Below, piece by piece: positions 55,001-64,000 of a stretch of DNA of 64,000 nucleotides. Source of the stretch: Fragilariopsis cylindrus CCMP1102 (taxonomy: Eukaryota > Bacillariophyta > Bacillariophyceae > Bacillariales > Bacillariaceae). A program made the translations under genes and the position numbers. Position 1 is the stretch's first letter. Each line of letters starts with the position of its first letter. The notes under the pieces were generated by a model, which saw nothing but the letters and a program-made list of their open reading frames with translations, was not told the origin of the DNA and did not search any database. Location: positions 1-64,000 of the forward strand of contig FMBT01000511.1 in the NCBI GenBank assembly GCA_900095095.1, in the 5' to 3' direction.

Positions 55001-58000
55001 GAACTAGGAGCAGTACTTGGGCCAGCACTTGGGACAGAACTCGGTGCGCCGCTCGGATCCAGACTAGGAGCAGAGCTAGGAGAAGCACTCGGATCAACAC
55101 TCGGTGCTGCGCTTGGATCCGCACTAGGATCCAAACTAGGAACCTCACTGGGAGCAAGGCTAGGGGCAGCGCTCGGATCAAGACTTGGGATGGAACTGGG
55201 TGCAGCACTTGGCAATAAGCTTGGTTCCAAACTGGGCAAGCTACTTGGTGAAAGACTGGGACCTGCGCTTGGGTCAAGACTTGGAGCAGAACTGGGGTCA
55301 AGACTTGGAGCAGAACTAGGACCACCACTTGGAAGACCGCTCGGATCAGAACTAGGACCACCACTTGGAACTACACTTGGAAGACCGCTCGGATCAGAAC
55401 TAGGACCACCACTTGGAACTACACTTGGAAGAGAGCTGGGCAAATTACTTGGCTCCCCGCTCGGATTAGCACTCGGAATGGCACTCGGAATGGAACTTGG
55501 AATGGAGCTGGGGTCCAAACTAGGGACAGAACTTGGTGCACCACTCGGATCAGAGCTAGGTGAAAGACTAGGAACAGAACTTGGTGAAAGACTGGGACCT
55601 GCACTTGGGTCAAGACTTGGAACAGAACTCGGAAGAGAACTTGGTGAAAGACTGGGCCCGAAGCTCGGTCTGGAACTAGGAGCAGTACTTGGGCCAGCAC
55701 TTGGGACAGAACTCGGTGCGCCGCTCGGATCCAGACTAGGAGCAGAGCTAGGAGAAGCACTCGGATCAACACTCGGTGCTGCGCTTGGATCCGCACTAGG
55801 ATCCAGAACTAGGAACCTCACTGGGAGCAAGGCTAGGGGCAGCGCTCGGATCAAGACTTGGGATGGAACTGGGTGCAGCACTTGGCAATAAGCTTGGTTC
55901 CAAACTGGGCAAGCTACTTGGTGAAAGACTGGGACCTGCGCTTGGGTCAAGACTTGGAGCAGAACTGGGGTCAAGACTTGGAGCAGAACTAGGACCACCA
56001 CTTGGAAGACCGCTCGGATCAGAACTAGGACCACCACTTGGAACTACACTTGGAAGACCGCTCGGATCAGAACTAGGACCACCACTTGGAACTACACTTG
56101 GAAGAGAGCTGGGCAAATTACTTGGCTCCCCGCTCGGATTAGCACTCGGAATGGCACTCGGAATGGAACTTGGAATGGAGCTGGGGTCCAAACTAGGGAC
56201 AGAACTTGGTGCACCACTCGGATCAGAGCTAGGTGAAAGACTAGGAACAGAACTTGGTGAAAGACTGGGACCTGCACTTGGGTCAAGACTTGGAACAGAA
56301 CTCGGAAGAGAACTTGGTGAAAGACTGGGCCCGAAGCTTGGTCTGGAACTAGGAGCAGTACTTGGGCCAGCACTTGGGACAGAACTCGGTGCGCCGCTCG
56401 GATCCAGACTAGGAGCAGAGCTAGGAGAAGCACTCGGATCAACACTCGGTGCTGCGCTTGGATCCGCACTAGGATCCAAACTAGGAACCTCACTGGGAGC
56501 AAGGCTAGGGGCAGCGCTCGGATCAAGACTTGGGATGGAACTGGGTGCAGCACTTGGCAATAAGCTTGGTTCCAAACTGGGCAAGCTACTTGGTGAAAGA
56601 CTGGGACCTGCGCTTGGGTCAAGACTTGGAGCAGAACTGGGGTCAAGACTTGGAGCAGAACTAGGACCACCACTTGGAAGACCGCTCGGATCAGAACTAG
56701 GACCACCACTTGGAACTACACTTGGAAGAGGCTCGGATCAGAACTAGGACCACCACTTGGAACTACACTTGGAAGAGAGCTGGGCAAATTACTTGGCTCC
56801 CCGCTCGGATTAGCACTCGGAATGGCACTCGGAATGGAACTTGGAATGGAGCTGGGGTCCAAACTAGGGACAGAACTTGGTGCACCACTCGGATCAGAGC
56901 TAGGTGAAAGACTAGGAACAGAACTTGGTGAAAGACTGGGACCTGCACTTGGGTCAAGACTTGGAACAGAACTCGGAAGAGAACTTGGTGAAAGACTGGG
57001 CCCGAAGCTCGGTCTGGAACTAGGAGCAGTACTTGGGCCAGCACTTGGGACAGAACTCGGTGCGCCGCTCGGATCCAGACTAGGAGCAGAGCTAGGAGAA
57101 GCACTCGGATCAACACTCGGTGCTGCGCTTGGATCCGCACTAGGATCCAAACTAGGAACCTCACTGGGAGCAAGGCTAGGGGCAGCGCTCGGATCAAGAC
57201 TTGGGATGGAACTGGGTGCAGCACTTGGCAATAAGCTTGGTTCCAAACTGGGCAAGCTACTTGGTGAAAGACTGGGACCTGCGCTTGGGTCAAGACTTGG
57301 AGCAGAACTGGGGTCAAGACTTGGAGCAGAACTAGGACCACCACTTGGAAGACCGCTCGGATCAGAACTAGGACCACCACTTGGAACTACACTTGGAAGA
57401 GAGCTCGGATCAGAACTAGGACCACCACTTGGAACTACACTTGGAAGAGAGCTGGGCAAATTACTTGGCTCCCCGCTCGGATTAGCACTCGGAATGGCAC
57501 TCGGAATGGAACTTGGAATGGAGCTGGGGTCCAAACTAGGGACAGAACTTGGTGCACCACTCGGATCAGAGCTAGGTGAAAGACTAGGAACAGAACTTGG
57601 TGAAAGACTGGGACCTGCACTTGGGTCAAGACTTGGAACAGAACTCGGAAGAGAACTTGGTGAAAGACTGGGCCCGAAGCTCGGTCTGGAACTAGGAGCA
57701 GTACTTGGGCCAGCACTTGGGACAGAACTCGGTGCGCCGCTCGGATCCAGACTAGGAGCAGAGCTAGGAGAAGCACTCGGATCAACACTCGGTGCTGCGC
57801 TTGGATCCGCACTAGGATCCAAACTAGGAACCTCACTGGGAGCAAGGCTAGGGGCAGCGCTCGGATCAAGACTTGGGATGGAACTGGGTGCAGCACTTGG
57901 CAATAAGCTTGGTTCCAAACTGGGCAAGCTACTTGGTGAAAGACTGGGACCTGCGCTTGGGTCAAGACTTGGAGCAGAACTGGGGTCAAGACTTGGAGCA

Positions 58001-61000
58001 GAACTAGGACCACCACTTGGAAGACCGCTCGGATCAGAACTAGGACCACCACTTGGAACTACACTTGGAAGAGAGCTCGGATCAGAACTAGGACCACCAC
58101 TTGGAACTACACTTGGAAGAGAGCTGGGCAAATTACTTGGCTCCCCGCTCGGATTAGCACTCGGAATGGCACTCGGAATGGAACTTGGAATGGAGCTGGG
58201 GTCCAAACTAGGGACAGAACTTGGTGCACCACTCGGATCAGAGCTAGGTGAAAGACTAGGAACAGAACTTGGTGAAAGACTGGGACCTGCACTTGGGTCA
58301 AGACTTGGAACAGAACTCGGAAGAGAACTTGGTGAAAGACTGGGCCCGAAGCTCGGTCTGGAACTAGGAGCAGTACTTGGGCCAGCACTTGGGACAGAAC
58401 TCGGTGCGCCGCTCGGATCCAGACTAGGAGCAGAGCTAGGAGAAGCACTCGGATCAACACTCGGTGCTGCGCTTGGATCCGCACTAGGATCCAAACTAGG
58501 AACCTCACTGGGAGCAAGGCTAGGGGCAGCGCTCGGATCAAGACTTGGGATGGAACTGGGTGCAGCACTTGGCAATAAGCTTGGTTCCAAACTGGGCAAG
58601 CTACTTGGTGAAAGACTGGGACCTGCGCTTGGGTCAAGACTTGGAGCAGAACTGGGGTCAAGACTTGGAGCAGAACTAGGACCACCACTTGGAAGACCGC
58701 TCGGATCAGAACTAGGACCACCACTTGGAACTACACTTGGAAGACCGCTCGGATCAGAACTAGGACCACCACTTGGAACTACACTTGGAAGAGAGCTGGG
58801 CAAATTACTTGGCTCCCCGCTCGGATTAGCACTCGGAATGGCACTCGGAATGGAACTTGGAATGGAGCTGGGGTCCAAACTAGGGACAGAACTTGGTGCA
58901 CCACTCGGATCAGAGCTAGGTGAAAGACTAGGAACAGAACTTGGTGAAAGACTGGGACCTGCACTTGGGTCAAGACTTGGAACAGAACTCGGAAGAGAAC
59001 TTGGTGAAAGACTGGGCCCGAAGCTCGGTCTGGAACTAGGAGCAGTACTTGGGCCAGCACTTGGGACAGAACTCGGTGCGCCGCTCGGATCCAGACTAGG
59101 AGCAGAGCTAGGAGAAGCACTCGGATCAACACTCGGTGCTGCGCTTGGATCCGCACTAGGATCCAAACTAGGAACCTCACTGGGAGCAAGGCTAGGGGCA
59201 GCGCTCGGATCAAGACTTGGGATGGAACTGGGTGCAGCACTTGGCAATAAGCTTGGTTCCAAACTGGGCAAGCTACTTGGTGAAAGACTGGGACCTGCGC
59301 TTGGGTCAAGACTTGGAGCAGAACTGGGGTCAAGACTTGGAGCAGAACTAGGACCACCACTTGGAAGACCGCTCGGATCAGAACTAGGACCACCACTTGG
59401 AACTACACTTGGAAGAGAGCTCGGATCAGAACTAGGACCACCACTTGGAACTACACTTGGAAGAGAGCTGGGCAAATTACTTGGCTCCCCGCTCGGATTA
59501 GCACTCGGAATGGCACTCGGAATGGAACTTGGAATGGAGCTGGGGTCCAAACTAGGGACAGAACTTGGTGCACCACTCGGATCAGAGCTAGGTGAAAGAC
59601 TAGGAACAGAACTTGGTGAAAGACTGGGACCTGCACTTGGGTCAAGACTTGGAACAGAACTCGGAAGAGAACTTGGTGAAAGACTGGGCCCGAAGCTCGG
59701 TCTGGAACTAGGAGCAGTACTTGGGCCAGCACTTGGGACAGAACTCGGTGCGCCGCTCGGATCCAGACTAGGAGCAGAGCTAGGAGAAGCACTCGGATCA
59801 ACACTCGGTGCTGCGCTTGGATCCGCACTAGGATCCAAACTAGGAACCTCACTGGGAGCAAGGCTAGGGGCAGCGCTCGGATCAAGACTTGGGATGGAAC
59901 TGGGTGCAGCACTTGGCAATAAGCTTGGTTCCAAACTGGGCAAGCTACTTGGTGAAAGACTGGGACCTGCGCTTGGGTCAAGACTTGGAGCAGAACTGGG
60001 GTCAAGACTTGGAGCAGAACTAGGACCACCACTTGGAAGACCGCTCGGATCAGAACTAGGACCACCACTTGGAACTACACTTGGAAGAGAGCTCGGATCA
60101 GAACTAGGACCACCACTTGGAACTACACTTGGAAGAGAGCTGGGCAAATTACTTGGCTCCCCGCTCGGATTAGCACTCGGAATGGCACTCGGAATGGAAC
60201 TTGGAATGGAGCTGGGGTCCAAACTAGGGACAGAACTTGGTGCACCACTCGGATCAGAGCTAGGTGAAAGACTAGGAACAGAACTTGGTGAAAGACTGGG
60301 ACCTGCACTTGGGTCAAGACTTGGAACAGAACTCGGAAGAGAACTTGGTGAAAGACTGGGCCCGAAGCTCGGTCTGGAACTAGGAGCAGTACTTGGGCCA
60401 GCACTTGGGACAGAACTCGGTGCGCCGCTCGGATCCAGACTAGGAGCAGAGCTAGGAGAAGCACTCGGATCAACACTCGGTGCTGCGCTTGGATCCGCAC
60501 TAGGATCCAAACTAGGAACCTCACTGGGAGCAAGGCTAGGGGCAGCGCTCGGATCAAGACTTGGGATGGAACTGGGTGCAGCACTTGGCAATAAGCTTGG
60601 TTCCAAACTGGGCAAGCTACTTGGTGAAAGACTGGGACCTGCGCTTGGGTCAAGACTTGGAGCAGAACTGGGGTCAAGACTTGGAGCAGAACTAGGACCA
60701 CCACTTGGAAGACCGCTCGGATCAGAACTAGGACCACCACTTGGAACTACACTTGGAAGAGCTCGGATCAGAACTAGGACCACCACTTGGAACTACACTT
60801 GGAAGAGAGCTGGGCAAATTACTTGGCTCCCCGCTCGGATTAGCACTCGGAATGGCACTCGGAATGGAACTTGGAATGGAGCTGGGGTCCAAACTAGGGA
60901 CAGAACTTGGTGCACCACTCGGATCAGAGCTAGGTGAAAGACTAGGAACAGAACTTGGTGAAAGACTGGGACCTGCACTTGGGTCAAGACTTGGAACAGA

Positions 61001-64000
61001 ACTCGGAAGAGAACTTGGTGAAAGACTGGGCCCGAAGCTCGGTCTGGAACTAGGAGCAGTACTTGGGCCAGCACTTGGGACAGAACTCGGTGCGCCGCTC
61101 GGATCCAGACTAGGAGCAGAGCTAGGAGAAGCACTCGGATCAACACTCGGTGCTGCGCTTGGATCCGCACTAGGATCCAAACTAGGAACCTCACTGGGAG
61201 CAAGGCTAGGGGCAGCGCTCGGATCAAGACTTGGGATGGAACTGGGTGCAGCACTTGGCAATAAGCTTGGTTCCAAACTGGGCAAGCTACTTGGTGAAAG
61301 ACTGGGACCTGCGCTTGGGTCAAGACTTGGAGCAGAACTGGGGTCAAGACTTGGAGCAGAACTAGGACCACCACTTGGAAGACCGCTCGGATCAGAACTA
61401 GGACCACCACTTGGAACTACACTTGGAAGAGAGCTCGGATCAGAACTAGGACCACCACTTGGAACTACACTTGGAAGAGAGCTGGGCAAATTACTTGGCT
61501 CCCCGCTCGGATTAGCACTCGGAATGGCACTCGGAATGGAACTTGGAATGGAGCTGGGGTCCAAACTAGGGACAGAACTTGGTGCACCACTCGGATCAGA
61601 GCTAGGTGAAAGACTAGGAACAGAACTTGGTGAAAGACTGGGACCTGCACTTGGGTCAAGACTTGGAACAGAACTCGGAAGAGAACTTGGTGAAAGACTG
61701 GGCCCGAAGCTCGGTCTGGAACTAGGAGCAGTACTTGGGCCAGCACTTGGGACAGAACTCGGTGCGCCGCTCGGATCCAGACTAGGAGCAGAGCTAGGAG
61801 AAGCACTCGGATCAACACTCGGTGCTGCGCTTGGATCCGCACTAGGATCCAAACTAGGAACCTCACTGGGAGCAAGGCTAGGGGCAGCGCTCGGATCAAG
61901 ACTTGGGATGGAACTGGGTGCAGCACTTGGCAATAAGCTTGGTTCCAAACTGGGCAAGCTACTTGGTGAAAGACTGGGACCTGCGCTTGGGTCAAGACTT
62001 GGAGCAGAACTGGGGTCAAGACTTGGAGCAGAACTAGGACCACCACTTGGAAGACCGCTCGGATCAGAACTAGGACCACCACTTGGAACTACACTTGGAA
62101 GACCGCTCGGATCAGAACTAGGACCACCACTTGGAACTACACTTGGAAGAGAGCTGGGCAAATTACTTGGCTCCCCGCTCGGATTAGCACTCGGAATGGC
62201 ACTCGGAATGGAACTTGGAATGGAGCTGGGGTCCAAACTAGGGACAGAACTTGGTGCACCACTCGGATCAGAGCTAGGTGAAAGACTAGGAACAGAACTT
62301 GGTGAAAGACTGGGACCTGCACTTGGGTCAAGACTTGGAACAGAACTCGGAAGAGAACTTGGTGAAAGACTGGGCCCGAAGCTCGGTCTGGAACTAGGAG
62401 CAGTACTTGGGCCAGCACTTGGGACAGAACTCGGTGCGCCGCTCGGATCCAGACTAGGAGCAGAGCTAGGAGAAGCACTCGGATCAACACTCGGTGCTGC
62501 GCTTGGATCCGCACTAGGATCCAAACTAGGAACCTCACTGGGAGCAAGGCTAGGGGCAGCGCTCGGATCAAGACTTGGGATGGAACTGGGTGCAGCACTT
62601 GGCAATAACTTGGTTCCAAACTGGGCAAGCTACTTGGTGAAAGACTGGGACCTGCGCTTGGGTCAAGACTTGGAGCAGAACTGGGGTCAAGACTTGGAGC
62701 AGAACTAGGACCACCACTTGGAAGACCGCTCGGATCAGAACTAGGACCACCACTTGGAACTACACTTGGAAGACCGCTCGGATCAGAACTAGGACCACCA
62801 CTTGGAACTACACTTGGAAGAGAGCTGGGCAAATTACTTGGCTCCCCGCTCGGATTAGCACTCGGAATGGCACTCGGAATGGAACTTGGAATGGAGCTGG
62901 GGTCCAAACTAGGGACAGAACTCGGTGCACCACTCGGATCAGAGCTAGGTGAAAGACTAGGAACAGAACTTGGTGAAAGACTGGGACCTGCACTTGGGTC
63001 AAGACTTGGAACAGAACTCGGAAGAGAACTTGGTGAAAGACTGGGCCCGAAGCTCGGTCTGGAACTAGGAGCAGTACTTGGGCCAGCACTTGGGACAGAA
63101 CTCGGTGCGTCGCTCGGATCCAGACTAGGAGCAGAGCTAGGAGAAGCACTCGGATCAACACTCGGTGCTGCGCTTGGATCGCACTAGGATCAGAACTAGG
63201 AACCTCACTGGGAGCAAGGCTAGGGGCAGCGCTCGGATCAAGACTTGGGATGGAACTGGGTGCAGCACTTGGCAATACACTTGGTTCCAAACTGGGCAAG
63301 CTACTTGGTGAAAGACTGGGACCTGCGCTTGGGTCAAGACTTGGAGCAGAACTGGGGTCAAGACTTGGAGCAGAACTAGGACCACCACTTGGAAGACCGC
63401 TCGGATCAGAACTAGGACCACCACTTGGAACTACACTTGGAAGACCGCTCGGATCAGAACTAGGACCACCACTTGGAACTACACTTGGAAGAGAGCTGGG
63501 CAAATTACTTGGCTCCCCGCTCGGATTAGCACTCGGAATGGCACTCGGAATGGAACTTGGAATGGAGCTGGGGTCCAAACTAGGGACAGAACTCGGTGCA
63601 CCACTCGGATCAGAGCTAGGTGAAAGACTAGGAACAGAACTTGGTGAAAGACTGGGACCTGCACTTGGGTCAAGACTTGGAACAGAACTCGGAAGAGAAC
63701 TTGGTGAAAGACTGGGCCCGAAGCTCGGTCTGGAACTAGGAGCAGTACTTGGGCCAGCACTTGGGACAGAACTCGGTGCGTCGCTCGGATCCAGACTAGG
63801 AGCAGAGCTAGGAGAAGCACTCGGATCAACACTCGGTGCTGCGCTTGGATCTGCACTAGGATCAGAACTAGGAACCTCACTGGGAGCAAGGCTAGGGGCA
63901 GCGCTCGGATCAAGACTTGGGATGGAACTGGGTGCAGCACTTGGCAATACACTTGGTTCCAAACTGGGCAAGCTACTTGGTGAAAGACTGGGACCTGCGC
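52022..64000 (-). CDS. Giant PSxx-repeat surface protein with C-terminal BspA/DUF285-type repeats (5' end outside window)
   Basis: At least 3,990 residues, running off the window. From the N-terminal side: tetrapeptides of the form P-S-x-x in a strict 56-tetrapeptide (224-residue) order, repeated about 15.6 times (64000 to about 53500). Then come a divergent Pro/Thr linker with a doubled FEPTTFIPTTTFIPT block, a Gly/Lys/Ser-rich polycationic block, and a short second PSxx block. The C-terminal domain is about 220 residues: six DUF285-like units of about 25 residues (W-D/N-T-S-x-V...M..MF...A..F.QPI), framed by Cys (SCSVLCPARLDVS). The frame breaks at about 54713, 55803, 56730, 60755, 62607 and 63180. 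Likely secreted, heavily O-glycosylated, cell-wall or adhesion-related (inference). No start or signal peptide is in the window. Confidence 0.85.
53163..53283 (-). repeat. Duplicated Pro/Thr linker block
   Basis: A roughly 60-bp unit encoding FEPTTFIPTTTFIPTVTSNP occurs twice in tandem, nearly identical at base level, inside the PSxx-repeat gene. Confidence 0.85.
53500..64000 (-). repeat. 672-bp higher-order tandem repeat (56 x 12 bp)
   Basis: The 12-bp coding unit (CCA AGT x x type) is arranged in a fixed 56-unit order giving a 672-bp period. Equivalent positions recur at 54076, 54747, 55419, 56092, 56763, 57435, 58107, 58779, 59451, 60123, 60793, 61465, 62137, 62808 and 63479; spacing is 672 except 671, 673 or 670 where the frame breaks. 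Copies in the middle are almost identical; the copies nearest the C-terminal domain and those beyond 62.9 kb carry shared variants. Confidence 0.95.

Noticed and set aside
53058-63187. Very long plus-strand ORFs made of LGxx repeats (up to 1,371 codons) opposite the PSxx gene
   Set aside because: They are a by-product of the stop-free 12-bp repeat: all frames stay open. The minus-strand PSxx frame continues into a real C-terminal domain and the antisense does not.
53233-63952. Repeated ~205-codon minus-strand ORFs rich in Q, V and L
   Set aside because: Same cause: another frame of the 672-bp unit, each ending at the same stop; no independent gene.
53500-64000. Possible CRISPR-like or satellite array
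   Set aside because: No unique spacers; the period is a multiple of three and codes for PSxx throughout, so it is a coding tandem repeat.

Overview
The window reads as nuclear DNA of a diatom or a close stramenopile relative. The evidence is: a pyruvate phosphate dikinase whose N-terminus is a signal peptide ending in an AFAP motif (diatom plastid targeting); a Copia-type retrotransposon whose RT and RNase H motifs resemble diatom (CoDi-like) elements; short GT-AG introns of about 85-270 bp; host proteins full of Asn, Asp, Ser and Gln low-complexity runs; and a giant PSxx-repeat protein with a BspA/DUF285-type C-terminus, an architecture common in diatoms. The species cannot be named from sequence alone.

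Layout. 1-4923: 3' part of a Copia retrotransposon (pol, an extra basic ORF, putative 3' LTR). 5040-6385 (-): low-complexity gene with frame breaks. 7791-9228 (-) and 9893-13157 (+): PPDK regulatory protein and PPDK, head to head over a 664-bp shared promoter. 13531-14614 (-): multi-pass membrane protein. 14963-15320: cluster of small palindromes. 16096-19625: complete piggyBac-like element. 20026-21433: SET methyltransferase. 22253-23485: TatD-like hydrolase. 23803-26378 (-): type II membrane glycosyltransferase. 26768-28906 (-): amidase. 29258-30112: orphan secreted protein. 30409-31107 (-): F-box protein. 31594-33201 (-): LON-domain-like protein. 33699-36143: WBP11/GYF-like splicing protein. 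36421-37938 (-): MYND zinc-finger protein. 38568-40817 (-): J-domain membrane protein. 41750-44852 (-): family 2 glycosyltransferase. 46797-50307: second piggyBac-like element, in the opposite orientation. 52022-64000 (-), running off the window: PSxx-repeat/DUF285 protein built on a 672-bp higher-order repeat.

Functional links. The clearest is PPDK beside the enzyme predicted to phosphorylate and dephosphorylate it; the regulated Thr and catalytic His (T-S-H) are both present in PPDK. The other host genes look like an ordinary mixed set. The mobile part is one Copia and two piggyBac-like copies with matching TTAA flanks. Both piggyBac copies give a 790-residue transposase with one intron at the same codon once one base is restored in each, so they look young.

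Caution on quality. More than 20 reading-frame breaks fall in otherwise well-conserved genes. Almost all are cured by adding one base to a short homopolymer, and a few by removing one. I interpret these as uncorrected long-read indels, not pseudogenes, so genes are reported as whole loci spanning the breaks, with the breaks located.
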